64,000 nt of DNA from Acidobacteriota bacterium (lineage in GTDB: Bacteria; Acidobacteriota; Terriglobia; Bryobacterales; Bryobacteraceae). A program made the translations under genes and the position numbers. The DNA lies in the NCBI GenBank assembly GCA_014584705.1, contig JACTMJ010000021.1, forward strand, positions 153,132 through 217,131, written 5' to 3'. This document shows, one piece after another, positions 37,902-47,676 of the stretch. The notes beneath the pieces were generated by a model, which worked only from the letters and a program-made list of their open reading frames with translations, made no database searches and was not told where the DNA came from. Position 1 is the first letter of the stretch, and every line of letters begins with the position of its first letter.

Positions 37902-38765
37902 TTAGCTGGCGATCATCTTCTTGAAGACGGCGACCTGTTCAGCCATCGCCGCCACCTTGTCGGCCTGCTCCGTGCGAGCCTCCATCAGGATCCAGCCTTT
38001 GTAGTTCATCCCGGTGAAGAGCTTCATCAGCTTCGTGTAGGGATAGTCTCCGACGTTCAATTCCCGGACGTGAACCGTGTCCCCGAGGCGCGGTTTGAGC
38101 ATCGCGAAGTTCGCTTCCAGCCCCGGCGGATCAAGATCCTCGTCGTTGGAGTTCCAGCAAATGTAGCAGTTCTTATTCGTGGCAACGTCGAAGATCTGCT
38201 TCATCACCGTGGGGTTCTGGGTGAGATGTCCGTGGACTTCCACGCGGATCTTCTGGCCGTAGTTGGCCCCGTAGGCGGCCACTTCGTTGAGCGCTTTGCC
38301 GATCTGCTCAATCGTCTTCTCCTTGGGAACATCCTTGGGCAGGGTATTCGGCTTCACCTTCACGCCCAGTCCCCCGCAATCCGCCATCAACTGCACGTAG
38401 GCCTTGGCCTCCTCGATGTTCTTCCGAAGCACCGCGGGGTCCGGCGAATGGAACTCACTGTTCGCGCCATAGCCCACCAGGGTGACGGGGCTGTCGGCGA
38501 AGCGCTTCTTCACTTCCGCGCGCTGCGCCTTCGAAAGCGTGGGCTCCACTCCGTGGGCGTGCTGGGTGCGGAGTTCCACGCCGAGCATGCCGCTCTTCGT
38601 GCAGGCGGCAATCAGCGTGGGGAGGTCCATCTTGGCTCCCCACATATACGTCACCAGCCCCATGTGCATGCCCGCGCCGCCAGCGGCGACAAAGCGGGAC
38701 AGCCCCGCGGCGGCGCTAAGCCCCGCCGTGGCGCGGAAGAGTTCTCGTCTATTGAGTGATCGCAT
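37902..38765 (-). CDS. Tat-exported sugar phosphate isomerase/epimerase-like TIM-barrel protein
   Basis: A 287-aa protein with a Tat signal (NRRELFRATAGLSAAAG) and a xylose-isomerase-like TIM barrel. Probable metal ligands are in GVELRTQHAHG, KIRVEVHGHLTQNP, YICWNSNDED and the final LMEARTE. Export of such barrels with MocA-type oxidoreductases is common in acidobacteria and planctomycetes and suggests periplasmic sugar conversion. The neighbouring minus-strand Gfo/Idh/MocA gene lies 35 bases upstream, so the two are probably one operon. Confidence 0.83.
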   Translation of the reverse strand: MRSLNRRELFRATAGLSAAAGLSRFVAAGGAGMHMGLVTYMWGAKMDLPTLIAACTKSGMLGVELRTQHAHGVEPTLSKAQRAEVKKRFADSPVTLVGYGANSEFHSPDPAVLRKNIEEAKAYVQLMADCGGLGVKVKPNTLPKDVPKEKTIEQIGKALNEVAAYGANYGQKIRVEVHGHLTQNPTVMKQIFDVATNKNCYICWNSNDEDLDPPGLEANFAMLKPRLGDTVHVRELNVGDYPYTKLMKLFTGMNYKGWILMEARTEQADKVAAMAEQVAVFKKMIAS

Positions 38766-38800
38766 CGTACTGGTTCCTCCGTGGCGCTGCTTCCCGCAGG

Positions 38801-40078
38801 CTAAACTTTATCGGGCGACGGCACTTCGAAGCCCTTGCGGTACGTATCCTTCAGCAGTTCGTTGGCTTTGGGGTTGTCTACGAATTGCTCCTTGTCGGGA
38901 TCAAAGTTCAGCACGCCCCCGCTGCGGAACGCGACGTTGGCAACGTGAGCCAGGCCCGAAGCGTAGTGCGCGGTTTCCACGGGTCCGTGCTGATCCTCGG
39001 TCTTGCGGCTGCGCACGGCCTTGATGAAATTCTCGTAGTGCATGGTGGGCGATTTGCCGGAAGGTCCGGGTGTTCGCTTCTGCCCCATGTAGAAGTTGTA
39101 GGTCTCATATCCGCTGATGGCGAGGTAGCCCTCGGAACCATAGAACAGGTTCCCGTTCGACGAAAGGGTTTCGTTGTTGGAGCACCAGAAGCGGACAGCG
39201 ATCTCGGCGTACTTGCCCTCTTTGCCAAACTCGCACAGAGCCGTTAGCACCTCGGGCGTTTCACGATGGTCCTTCCACAGATACTTGCCGCCCATGGCGG
39301 AGACCTGCGTCGGTAACTTGACGCCCAAGCCCCATTGCAGCATGTCGGTTTCATGGATGCCCTGGTTGCCGATCTCGCCATTGCCGTAATCCCAGGTCCA
39401 GTGCCAGTTGTAGTGAACGTGGTTCTTCGAATACGGGCGATACTTGCCGGGACCGACCCAGAGATTATAGTCGAGATCCTTGGGCGGCTCTTCGTTGGGG
39501 TGGAACTCCAGTTTCGGACGCCACTTGAAAATGGTGGCCCGTGCCATGTAGACGTCGCCGATGATCCCCTCGTTCAGCTTGGCAACGGCTTCCCGCACAG
39601 CCTCTGAACTGCGCAATTGCACACCATGCTGGACAATGCGGCTGTACTTCTTCGCGGCGGCGATCATGCTGCGGCCCTGGGCGAGGGAATGGGTTCCCGG
39701 CTTCTCCACGTACACGTCCTTGCCCGCCTGGCAGGCCCAAATCGTGGCAAGTGCGTGCCAGTGGTTCGGCGTGGCCACGGTGACAACGTCGATGTCTTTG
39801 TCGTCAAAGACGCGGCGCATGTCCTGCACAACCTTGGGCCGGTGGCCATACTTGCTCTCGAACTGAGCGGCGCGCTTGTTGCCGACCGTAAGATCAGGAT
39901 CGACGAACGTCGTCACCTGCACGTTGGGCAGCGGCTGCAAACCGCTAAAGTGGCTCTGACCGCGACCATTTACGCCGAGGACGGCAACACGGATGGTATC
40001 GCTGGGGCTGAAAGGTTTGGTTGCGGCCAGCGCGGCCGGCGCCGCCGCGGAACTCATCAGGAAGTATCGTCGGTTCAT
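38801..40078 (-). CDS. Tat-type Gfo/Idh/MocA family oxidoreductase
   Basis: A 425-aa oxidoreductase with a short Tat-like N-terminus (NRRYFLMSSAAAPAALAA). The Rossmann motif is VAVLGVNGRGQSH and the catalytic motif is EKPGTHSLAQGR. The C-domain contains the aromatic segment HVHYNWHWTWDYGNGEIGNQG, typical of the family subgroup found in soil acidobacteria, and conserved HETDML. It probably oxidises or epimerises a sugar together with the TIM-barrel protein that follows it. It shares only general family features with the enzyme at 253-1410. Confidence 0.87.
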   Translation of the reverse strand: MNRRYFLMSSAAAPAALAATKPFSPSDTIRVAVLGVNGRGQSHFSGLQPLPNVQVTTFVDPDLTVGNKRAAQFESKYGHRPKVVQDMRRVFDDKDIDVVTVATPNHWHALATIWACQAGKDVYVEKPGTHSLAQGRSMIAAAKKYSRIVQHGVQLRSSEAVREAVAKLNEGIIGDVYMARATIFKWRPKLEFHPNEEPPKDLDYNLWVGPGKYRPYSKNHVHYNWHWTWDYGNGEIGNQGIHETDMLQWGLGVKLPTQVSAMGGKYLWKDHRETPEVLTALCEFGKEGKYAEIAVRFWCSNNETLSSNGNLFYGSEGYLAISGYETYNFYMGQKRTPGPSGKSPTMHYENFIKAVRSRKTEDQHGPVETAHYASGLAHVANVAFRSGGVLNFDPDKEQFVDNPKANELLKDTYRKGFEVPSPDKV

Positions 40079-40272
40079 GGTCCCTTCTCTCCGGAAACTC
40101 CGCGGCGAAAGCAGCTACGCACGATGCCCGCGGATTACCGGGGCAATACACGTTCGCGCAGGATTGCGGCTTTCACGCGTCCACGCCAATTCTATCTCCG
40201 TGGAGCGAATTTCGGCAAAGCGTTGAACAAGACCGAGGGGCACAATGCGGGAAACAGTGGGACGCCCCCTCG

Positions 40273-40941
40273 CTAAATGGGGTGCTGCCTCGCGATCCAG
40301 GCGGCCAGGGCAGGTTCCGCAAAGTGCCGGACGCTGAGATCGAGCATCGGAAAATGCTGGTGCGTGGAGGTGATGCCCACGACGCGTGCCCCGGCGGCAA
40401 GACCGGCACTAACGCCGGAGAAGGAATCCTCGAAGATGATGCAATTGCGGGGAGCGAGCCCGAGATCTTCGGCGACACGCAGATAGACATCGGGCGCGGG
40501 CTTGGCGTTCGGAACCATCCACCCGTTGACGATCACCCGGAAGTATTTGCGAATCCCCGCGGTATCGAGAGCGAAATCGGCGTTGGCCTGCTCCGCGTTG
40601 GTACCGAGGCCGATGGGGCGCCCCGCATTCGCCGCGAGAAACTCGCGCAGGCCGGGCGTCAGGCGCTCTTCGAACTCGGGGGCGATCAACTCACGGAACA
40701 GGGCCTCTTTGTCTTGCGAATGTTGCACGATGGCAGCGTGGGGGCTGCCGGGGAAAAGTTCACTGAGGATCTGGTCATTCCGCTTGCCGTACATTTGCTG
40801 AGCGAACCCGGCCGGCATTTCCAAGCCAAGACGTTCGAGGTATTGCGCCCATGCAATCTCGTGGACCGGATTTGAGTGCAGCACGACCCCGTCCAGGTCA
40901 AAGATGATGCCGAGCCCTTCGGCAATGGTGAGGGAATCCAT
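40273..40941 (-). CDS. HAD hydrolase of the beta-phosphoglucomutase type
   Basis: A 222-aa cytoplasmic phosphatase or mutase. HAD motif I is FDLDGVVLHSNP, the cap domain lies between, motif II is LGTNAE, the Lys is in NAKPAPDVYLRVAEDLG and motif IV is IIFEDSFSGVSAG. This matches the beta-phosphoglucomutase/GS-type subgroup; the substrate is unknown, and motif I as DLDGV with no second Asp at DxDGT-type spacing needs care. Divergent from lutA with a gap of 124 bases. The sequence 40079-40272 between it and the Gfo/Idh/MocA gene shows no gene. Confidence 0.85.
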   Translation of the reverse strand: MDSLTIAEGLGIIFDLDGVVLHSNPVHEIAWAQYLERLGLEMPAGFAQQMYGKRNDQILSELFPGSPHAAIVQHSQDKEALFRELIAPEFEERLTPGLREFLAANAGRPIGLGTNAEQANADFALDTAGIRKYFRVIVNGWMVPNAKPAPDVYLRVAEDLGLAPRNCIIFEDSFSGVSAGLAAGARVVGITSTHQHFPMLDLSVRHFAEPALAAWIARQHPI

Positions 40942-41065
40942 CGCGATCCTTTCAAAAGGCTGAGGATACCATGGCAGGCTATTCCGGCACCCTCGTTCCG
41001 CCCTTCCAGCCAGTTTGCCGGCGCTTGAATGCCGGGGATCGGCCCTCTGTTAGAATCTAGCTTTC

Positions 41066-41803
41066 ATGCCGAAACGCGTCAGCATCTTTGTGACCTGCCT
41101 GATTGACCAGTTGTTCCCCAAGGTGGGGCTGGCGATGGCCGACGTGCTGGAACGCCTGGGGTATGAGATCGAATTTCGGGAAGCGCAAACGTGCTGCGGT
41201 CAGCCGGCATTCAACAGCGGGTTTCGCGACGAGGCTCGCTCCGTGGCCGCGCACTTTCTGAGCGTCTTCGACGACGCCGAGTATGTGGTGATTCCAAGCG
41301 GCAGTTGCGCATCCATGTGCAGCCATCATTTCGCGGAACTCTACCGGGACGATCCATCGATGCTGGCCAAGGCGCACGCCATGGAGCCGCGGGTGTGGGA
41401 ATTTTCGCGGTTCCTTACCGAAGTGGCGAAGGTGGAGGATGTGGGCGCGGTGTGGAACGGAAAGGTAACCTATCACGATTCCTGCCATGCGCTGCGCGAA
41501 CTGAAGATTAAGGACGGCCCCCGGCGCCTCCTCCGCAACGTGAAGGGGCTCGAACTGGTGGAAATGGATAAGGCGGAGGAGTGCTGCGGCTTCGGAGGAA
41601 CCTTCTCCGTAAAGTTCGCCGAGCTTTCCGGAGCCATGGTGCGCACCAAGATCGCAAGCATTGAACGAACGGGCGCGGATGCCGTGGTGTCCATCGACTC
41701 CAGTTGTCTGATGCAGATCGAAGGCGCGATTCGCCGGGACGGTCTGCCAATCCGCGTGCTTCATCTGGCCGAGATTCTGGCGTCTACGGGAGACCCGCGA
41801 TGA
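41066..41803 (+). CDS. lutA: L-lactate utilisation protein LutA
   Basis: A 245-aa (Fe-S)-binding protein with two CCG domains: AQTCCGQPAFNSG near residue 42 and AEECCGFGGTFSVKF near 173. LutA is one of three subunits that oxidise L-lactate to pyruvate in the cytoplasm. The ATG at 41066 lies nine bases after a TAGAAT box, so the leader is very short. Its stop overlaps the lutB start by four bases (ATGA). Confidence 0.92.
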   Translation: MPKRVSIFVTCLIDQLFPKVGLAMADVLERLGYEIEFREAQTCCGQPAFNSGFRDEARSVAAHFLSVFDDAEYVVIPSGSCASMCSHHFAELYRDDPSMLAKAHAMEPRVWEFSRFLTEVAKVEDVGAVWNGKVTYHDSCHALRELKIKDGPRRLLRNVKGLELVEMDKAEECCGFGGTFSVKFAELSGAMVRTKIASIERTGADAVVSIDSSCLMQIEGAIRRDGLPIRVLHLAEILASTGDPR

Positions 41804-43248
41804 AAGAGATCCGTGCCATTCAGCCGCAACTGCATCCCACGCTGTCGGATGAGAAGTTGCAACTGGCCGTCTACACGGCGACGGGCCGGCTCGTGGACAA
41901 GCGCAAGAGCACGGTAGCGGCAGATGTGCTGCCGGAGTACCAGGAACTGCGCCAGCAGGCCAACGACCTCAAACGGCACGCGATCGAGCACCTCGACTAT
42001 TACCTCGAAGAGTTCGAACGCAACCTGGAAGCGCGCGGCGGGAAGGTGGTCTGGTGCCGGGACGGCAAGGACGTGGTGGATTTCGTCCTCAGCCTGGCCA
42101 AACGACGCCAGTCCAAGGTGATCGTCAAATCGAAGTCGATGACCACCGAGGAAATTCACCTCAACGATCACTTGGAAGAGCACGGCCTGGAACCGGTGGA
42201 GACCGATCTGGGCGAATACATTCTCCAGCTCAAGCACGACACGCCGTATCACATTGTCGCGCCCGCGCTGCACATGACGCGTTACCAGGTGGCGGACCTG
42301 TTTGAAGAGAAGCTCCACGTTCCCAGGGAAGAGGTCCCCGAGAAGCAAACGCAGATCGCCCGTACTATCCTGCGCCAGAAGTTTCTGGAAGCGGATATCG
42401 GGATCAGCGGTGCGAATTTCCTGCTGGCCGATTCAGGATCCGTGGTGCTGGTGGAGAACGAAGGCAACGCGCGGCTCTCCACCACCGCCCCCAAGGTACA
42501 TATTGCAATTGCCGGCGTGGAGAAGGTGATCCCTCGCGCGCAGGATCTGGCAACCTTTTTGAAGCTGCTCGGGCGGAGCGCCACCGGACAGCCATTGACG
42601 GTCTACACCTCCATCCTGAGCGGGCCGCGGCGCGGCACGGAGATCGATGGGCCTGAGGAGTTCTACGTCATCATCCTGGATAACGGGCGCACCAAAGTAC
42701 TTCGGGACGCGGACAAGCGCCAGGCTCTCTACTGCATTCGTTGCGGGGCCTGTCTGAATATCTGCCCCGTCTATCGAAAGATCGGCGGGCACAATTACCC
42801 GTGGGTCTATTCCGGGCCGATCGGTGCGATTCTGACGCCGCAAATGGAGGGTCTCGATAAGAACCCGTGGCTGCCGCACGCTTCGAGCCTTTGCGGAGCC
42901 TGCGGGGAAGTCTGCCCGGTCAAGATCGAGATTCCGCGTCTGCTGCTGGAACTGCGCTCCGATATCGAACAGGACAAGGCCAGCCGGGGCGAGGATAAAC
43001 TCGAGAAGCTTGGCTTTCAGGGGTGGGCGAAAGTGATGACGAATCCGCGGCTGTATGAAACGGCGGGTGCGGCGGCGAGTTGGGCGATGCAGGATAGCGG
43101 CAGCGAGGGATGGGCGAAGCACCTGCCGTGGTTCATGAATGTGGGTCCGGTGAAGGGCTGGTCCTCCGAACGGGATATTCCGGAGCCCGCGGCGAAGAGC
43201 TTCCGACAACTGTGGCGGGAGCGGCGGGAAGCGAAGGCGGAACAATGA
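41800..43248 (+). CDS. lutB: L-lactate utilisation iron-sulfur protein LutB
   Basis: A 482-aa protein. The N-terminal two thirds form a LUD-type domain (including TTEEIHLNDHLEEHGLEPVE and the nucleotide-like segment ISGANFLLADSGSVVLVENE). The C-terminal part holds two [4Fe-4S] motifs (CIRCGACLNICPVY and CGACGEVCPVK). It passes electrons in lactate oxidation. The start at 41800 overlaps lutA, and the stop overlaps the sulfatase start (both ATGA). Confidence 0.93.
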   Translation: MKEIRAIQPQLHPTLSDEKLQLAVYTATGRLVDKRKSTVAADVLPEYQELRQQANDLKRHAIEHLDYYLEEFERNLEARGGKVVWCRDGKDVVDFVLSLAKRRQSKVIVKSKSMTTEEIHLNDHLEEHGLEPVETDLGEYILQLKHDTPYHIVAPALHMTRYQVADLFEEKLHVPREEVPEKQTQIARTILRQKFLEADIGISGANFLLADSGSVVLVENEGNARLSTTAPKVHIAIAGVEKVIPRAQDLATFLKLLGRSATGQPLTVYTSILSGPRRGTEIDGPEEFYVIILDNGRTKVLRDADKRQALYCIRCGACLNICPVYRKIGGHNYPWVYSGPIGAILTPQMEGLDKNPWLPHASSLCGACGEVCPVKIEIPRLLLELRSDIEQDKASRGEDKLEKLGFQGWAKVMTNPRLYETAGAAASWAMQDSGSEGWAKHLPWFMNVGPVKGWSSERDIPEPAAKSFRQLWRERREAKAEQ

Positions 43249-44654
43249 GAAGGCGTTCCTTCCTGGCCGGGAGCGTGAGCGCCGCGACGGCGATCTCCCA
43301 AGGGGCTGCGCAAGCGACGACCCCCGCGGGTGCGTCGCCCAGGAACTTTCTGCTCATCCTCACGGATCAGCAAACCTGGTACGCTCTCTCCGCGGCGGGC
43401 AACCGCTATCTCCAGACCCCCGCCATGGATTCCCTGGCGAAGCGGGGAGTGCTGCTCTCCCGCTCCTACTGCCCTTACCCGGTCTGCGGGCCTTCCCGCA
43501 GCAGCATCTTCACGGGGAGGATGCCGCATGAGACCGGAGTGATGGTGAATGGCAATGGCATCCGGCCCGGCATCGCGACGATGGGAGAACTCTTTCGCGA
43601 TGCCGGATACAAGACCGTCTACGGCGGCAAGTGGCATCTGCCGAAATCGTTCGACGGCATGACGGGCTTCGAGAAGCTGATCGGCGGCAACGGACTGGGC
43701 CGCATCATGGACCGGCCGCTCGCGCGTCGCTGCTCCGAGTGGCTGCTCAGTGCACCCAAAGAGCCGTTTCTGATGGTAGCGTCGTTCATGAATCCGCACG
43801 ACATCTGCTCGTGGATTCGGGCCCACCCCGGTGCGCGGCAGTACTCCAATCGCAGCCTCTTTCCGCCTCCGCCGGGCAATATGGCGGTGGACCCCAATGA
43901 ACCGGAGTATTTGCAATATCACCGGCGCGAGGGCTATGACCTGATGTCCCAAGCCGTGGGTATCGCCTCCGGATGGAGGGAAGCGGACGTTTCCCACTAC
44001 GTCCACGATTACTACCGCATGGTGGAGGCCGTGGACGAGGAAATCGGGCGGTTGCTGGAAGCGCTGCGGGCGAGCGGGCTCGAAGAGAATACGCTGGTGT
44101 GCTTCGCCTCAGACCACGGCGAGGGCATGGGCGCGCACCGATGGGTGCAGAAGGCCGCGTTCTGGGAAGAGACCGTGCGCGTACCCCTGTTGTTCGCGGG
44201 GCCGGGCGTTCCGAGAAGCGACGTTGTCGACCAGGAATCTCTGGCTACGCTGGCCGACATTCTGCCGACCTTCTGTGATTACGGCGGTATCAAGCCGCCC
44301 CCGAGCATGCGGGGAATTTCGCTGCGCGAGACCCTCAGCGGCAATGCGGCGGTGCGCCCGTTCGTGGTTTCCGAAGTTCAATACGGAGAGGATTTCCGCC
44401 AGGGCCGGATGTTGCGCACGCATCGGTACAAATACATCGCGTTTGCCGGAGGCGCGAGACCGGAGCAATTCTTTGATCTGGAAGTGGATCCGGGAGAGGT
44501 CCGGAACCTGGCGACCGACCCCGGAGCAAAGACAGCGCTCAACGAACATCGGGCGATGCTGGCGGGATGGCTTCGGGAGACGGCGGATGCATTCCAACTC
44601 CCCGCGGCGACTCCCACGAGCAGCCTGGCAACGGGCGGAGGAACAAGGGCATGA
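43245..44654 (+). CDS. Tat-exported sulfatase inserted in the lut operon
   Basis: A 469-aa sulfatase. It has a Tat signal (RRRSFLAGSVSAATAIS), the formylglycine site CGPSRSSIFTG (Cys-x-Pro-Ser-Arg), GKWHLPKSF, and ASDHGEGMGAHRW in the C-terminal half. It hydrolyses sulfate esters in the periplasm. Its start overlaps lutB and its stop overlaps lutC by four bases each, so it is translationally coupled to cytoplasmic lactate oxidation genes, which is not the standard lutABC arrangement. The substrate is unknown; a sulfated 6-deoxysugar is a reasonable guess because its catabolism can yield L-lactate. Confidence 0.92.
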   Translation: MRRRSFLAGSVSAATAISQGAAQATTPAGASPRNFLLILTDQQTWYALSAAGNRYLQTPAMDSLAKRGVLLSRSYCPYPVCGPSRSSIFTGRMPHETGVMVNGNGIRPGIATMGELFRDAGYKTVYGGKWHLPKSFDGMTGFEKLIGGNGLGRIMDRPLARRCSEWLLSAPKEPFLMVASFMNPHDICSWIRAHPGARQYSNRSLFPPPPGNMAVDPNEPEYLQYHRREGYDLMSQAVGIASGWREADVSHYVHDYYRMVEAVDEEIGRLLEALRASGLEENTLVCFASDHGEGMGAHRWVQKAAFWEETVRVPLLFAGPGVPRSDVVDQESLATLADILPTFCDYGGIKPPPSMRGISLRETLSGNAAVRPFVVSEVQYGEDFRQGRMLRTHRYKYIAFAGGARPEQFFDLEVDPGEVRNLATDPGAKTALNEHRAMLAGWLRETADAFQLPAATPTSSLATGGGTRA

Positions 44655-45283
44655 GCAAAGAAGCGATCCTGGGCTCAATCCGCGCCGCATTGGGGCGGGC
44701 GGCGGACGCGCCCGTACCGGTGCCGCCGCCGGCGCGCATTGTCGCTCCCGAAGTGAGCCAGGAAGCGCGCACCACCCAGTTTCTGGAAGCGCTCGATAGG
44801 CTAAACGCGAACACGTTCCACGCATCCACGCCGGAGGAGGCGATCTCTCATGTCGCGGGGCTTCTGGCTGGACGCGCGGCGATCGCTTCCAACTCGCCGC
44901 TGCTCGCCGAACTGGGAATCGTCTCCATGCCGGGGGTGCTCTCGGGCGTGATGGATCTCGAAACGCTTCGCGAGGAAGCGGAGGCGCGGCCCATTGGCAT
45001 CACATCCGCCGACTACGCGCTCGCGGATACGGGCACGCTCGTGATGCTGGCTTCGGTGGCCGAAGCGCGGCTGGTATCATTACTGCCCCCGATTCACATC
45101 GCCCTGGTGCCCAGGGAGAAACTGCTGAGCGGATTGGATGAGCTGCTGGAGCGGGTGCCAAAGCCCGCCGCCGTATCGAGTTCGATGGTGCTGATCACCG
45201 GACCCAGCCGCACGGCGGATATCGAGCAGATCCTGGTGCGGGGCGTTCACGGACCCGGCGAATTGCACGTCGTCCTGCTTTAG
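44651..45283 (+). CDS. lutC: L-lactate utilisation protein LutC
   Basis: A 210-aa LUD-domain protein. The conserved SADYALADTGTLVM segment is followed by LPPIHIALVPREKLLSGLDE, as in LutC/YkgG. It is the third subunit of the LutABC lactate oxidation complex. The N-terminus is Ala/Pro-rich. The start at 44651 overlaps the sulfatase stop by four bases. Confidence 0.92.
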   Translation: MSKEAILGSIRAALGRAADAPVPVPPPARIVAPEVSQEARTTQFLEALDRLNANTFHASTPEEAISHVAGLLAGRAAIASNSPLLAELGIVSMPGVLSGVMDLETLREEAEARPIGITSADYALADTGTLVMLASVAEARLVSLLPPIHIALVPREKLLSGLDELLERVPKPAAVSSSMVLITGPSRTADIEQILVRGVHGPGELHVVLL

Positions 45284-45370
45284 CCGGGCTTCCGCCGCGG
45301 CGTTTGAGGGAACGAAGCCGGGCGACCGGACATCTCTGGTAATAGTCCAACCTACAAGGGAGTGTGATTC

Positions 45371-46009
45371 ATGTTTCTTCGAAATTGGCGTGCGGCTCTG
45401 GCCGTAGCTGCCCTGCTGTGCGGAAGCGCGCCGGCGACCTTCGCGGAGGGAATCGACTTTGGCGTCGGCTTCGGCTATGCTGACGCCGGTAATCGGAAGG
45501 CGGGGGCCCTTTCCATTCAGGACCAGAGTGGCGCGGAAAACCCCTCGACGGTAACCATGGGCAGCGGTTTCATGTTCGTGCCGCGGCTCACGCTGAATAC
45601 GGGCGATTTTGTTTCGCACGACCTCTCGTTCGCATTTTCGCGCTCGAATGTCAAAGTGGATCTGGCGGGACAGAATCTGTTCGACCAATCGACATCGATT
45701 GGCCAGGCGATGTACGCCATGCTGCTGCACGCGACACCGGATGGCTCCAAGTTCCGGCCCTATCTGGCTGGGGGCGGCGGTTTGATCATGTTTTACCCGC
45801 CCGGCGCGGGCCTCACGTCCGGCGTGAACACGGTGCGCCCGGGCGTGCTGTACGGCGGCGGCGTCCGGATACAGGTGAGCGAGCGCTGGCATGCCCGTGT
45901 GGATTTCCGGCAGACGCTCGCGCCGAATCCCCGGCTCTTCCAAGGCCAGGACGCTTCCGGCCTGTTCCGCCAAAACCAATTCACGGTGGGTGCCGGTATG
46001 AGTTTCTAG
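45371..46009 (+). CDS. Small outer-membrane beta-barrel protein
   Basis: A 212-aa protein with a signal peptide (RAALAVAALLCGSAPATFAEG). The mature part alternates hydrophobic and polar residues in amphipathic strands (GGGLIMFYPPG, HARVDFRQTL) and ends in Phe (TVGAGMSF), the usual outer-membrane insertion signal. It is likely an eight-stranded barrel of the OmpA/OmpW-like or OMP_b-brl type. The ribosome site GGGAG precedes ATG by nine bases. Its function is unknown. Confidence 0.78.
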   Translation: MFLRNWRAALAVAALLCGSAPATFAEGIDFGVGFGYADAGNRKAGALSIQDQSGAENPSTVTMGSGFMFVPRLTLNTGDFVSHDLSFAFSRSNVKVDLAGQNLFDQSTSIGQAMYAMLLHATPDGSKFRPYLAGGGGLIMFYPPGAGLTSGVNTVRPGVLYGGGVRIQVSERWHARVDFRQTLAPNPRLFQGQDASGLFRQNQFTVGAGMSF

Positions 46010-46030
46010 GAGCGCTTTCAACTCAAAGGA

Positions 46031-46076
46031 AAACGCCCGGCGCAGCCAGTAACCGGCCGCTCCGGGCGTTTCTGTT
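46031..46076. terminator. Bidirectional terminator between the barrel gene and the ribosomal operon
   Basis: AAACGCCCGG (46031-46040) pairs with CCGGGCGTTT (46062-46071), with an inner stem GGC/GCC. T-runs lie on both sides (GTTTCTGTTT on plus; GTTTTCCTTT on minus). It ends the long S10-spc-alpha transcript. Confidence 0.8.
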
Positions 46077-46102
46077 TGTCGCTGAAGAACGGCCTCGGGC
46101 CT

Positions 46103-46546
46103 CTATTCTTCGCCGGTTTCCTTGCCCTCGCGAAGCGCTTGCAGACGCTCCTCGCGGCGCTTGGCACGTTCGGCGGCGCGCTTCACGAGCGCGGTACCGA
46201 CGAACTCGATAATTGCCATCTCCGCACCATCGCCCTTGCGCGGGCCGACGCGGACGATGCGGGTGTAACCGCCGGCGCGCTGCCCGAACTTGGAGCCGAC
46301 TTCGTCAAAGAGACGCTTCACCGAATCCGGCGTCGTCAGATAGGCCGCGGCCTGGCGGCGGCTGGCGAGCGAATCCTTCTTCGCCAGCGTCACCATATTC
46401 TCCACCAACGGCTGGATCGCCTTGGCTTTGGTAATCGTGGTAACGATGCGGTCGCGCTCGACCACGGCCGTTACGAGGTTGCGCAGCAGCATCTTGCGCT
46501 GATCTTTGTCGCGCTTCAGTTTGTATCCGCCAACTCTGTGTCTCAT
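46103..46546 (-). CDS. rplQ: 50S ribosomal protein L17
   Basis: A 147-aa protein and the last gene of the alpha segment. The N-terminal [13 protein letters not shown] is diagnostic for L17, which lies at the exit side of the large subunit. The C-terminus is extended compared with E. coli by an acidic, Glu-rich tail (REGKETGEE). The ATG at 46546 has GGGAGG upstream; a longer frame reaches into rpoA. Confidence 0.97.
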   Translation of the reverse strand: MRHRVGGYKLKRDKDQRKMLLRNLVTAVVERDRIVTTITKAKAIQPLVENMVTLAKKDSLASRRQAAAYLTTPDSVKRLFDEVGSKFGQRAGGYTRIVRVGPRKGDGAEMAIIEFVGTALVKRAAERAKRREERLQALREGKETGEE

Positions 46547-46583
46547 GGAAAAATACCTCCCGGATGGCCCGCCGCGCGGCAGC

Positions 46584-47651
46584 CTATTTGAAGTCGTCCG
46601 CTTCGGCTTCGGACTCGTCAAACGAGGAGCCGAAACCCATTGCCGGAGGTTCCACAGGATTCACCGGCGTTCCACCCGGGGTCAGCAAGCGGCCCTGGGA
46701 ATCAAATTTCATGCCAAAGCTGAGGCCAAGACCGGAGAGGATCTCCTTGATCTCGTTCAGCGACTTTCGTCCAAAATTCTTCGTGCGAAGCATTTCCGCC
46801 TCGCTCTTCTGCACGAGGTCCGAGATGGTCTGAATGCTCGCATTCTTCAGGCAGTTGTAAGAGCGAACCGAAAGTTCCAGTTCGTCCACCGAGCGGTGCA
46901 GGACCTCATTCATCTGATCCATGGCGCGCTCCGTCCGCTCTTCTTCAACGTCGGGCGTTTCCTCGAAGTTGATGAAGATCGACATGTGATCCTTGAGCAG
47001 CTTGGCAGCCTGCCCAATGGAATCCTGCGGAGAAATTGCGCCGTTCGTCCAGACCTCAAGCGTGAGCTTGTCAAAATCGGTGACCTGGCCCAAGCGGGCG
47101 GCTTCCACCGAGAAGTTCACCTTGCGGACCGGTGAGTGAACCGAATCAATGGGGATATAACCGATCGGCAGATCTTCCTCATGGTTCCGTTCCGCCGACA
47201 CGTAGCCGCGCCCAACCTTGAGGCGCATCTCGATATGAAGGGACGCCCCTTCGCCGACGGTGGCGATGTGCATGTTGCGGTCAAGCACCTCGACGTCGTG
47301 GCCGGTTTCGATCTGGCTCGAAAAGACTTCGCCCGGCTGATCGACGCGCAGATACACGGTCTTGGTGGCGTCCGTCGTCATCTTGAACGGAATCTGCTTC
47401 AAGTTGAGGATGATATCGGTGGCGTCTTCCACCACGCCGCTGATGGAACTGAACTCGTGAGAAACACCTTCAATGCGGACTGCGGTGATGGCGGCGCCTT
47501 CGATGGAGCTGAGCAGCACGCGGCGAAGCCCGTTCCCGATCGTGGTGCCAAATCCACGCTCGAACGGCTGGGCCATGAACATGCCATAACGGTCCGTCAG
47601 CGATTCTGTATTGGCAACCAGGCGCTTGGGTTTCTGAAAGCCTTTGAACAT
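46584..47651 (-). CDS. rpoA: RNA polymerase alpha subunit
   Basis: A 355-aa subunit. The assembly domain ([15 protein letters not shown]) and C-terminal DNA-binding domain ([19 protein letters not shown] and [14 protein letters not shown]) are present. A tail of about 40 residues follows the usual end ([16 protein letters not shown] to the acidic ADDFK). It nucleates polymerase assembly and contacts UP elements and activators. The start is ATG at 47651, eight bases after AGAGG; an upstream in-frame TTG is not used. Confidence 0.98.
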   Translation of the reverse strand: MFKGFQKPKRLVANTESLTDRYGMFMAQPFERGFGTTIGNGLRRVLLSSIEGAAITAVRIEGVSHEFSSISGVVEDATDIILNLKQIPFKMTTDATKTVYLRVDQPGEVFSSQIETGHDVEVLDRNMHIATVGEGASLHIEMRLKVGRGYVSAERNHEEDLPIGYIPIDSVHSPVRKVNFSVEAARLGQVTDFDKLTLEVWTNGAISPQDSIGQAAKLLKDHMSIFINFEETPDVEEERTERAMDQMNEVLHRSVDELELSVRSYNCLKNASIQTISDLVQKSEAEMLRTKNFGRKSLNEIKEILSGLGLSFGMKFDSQGRLLTPGGTPVNPVEPPAMGFGSSFDESEAEADDFK

Positions 47652-47676
47652 ATGCAAGTCCTCTTTCGGTTCGCGA

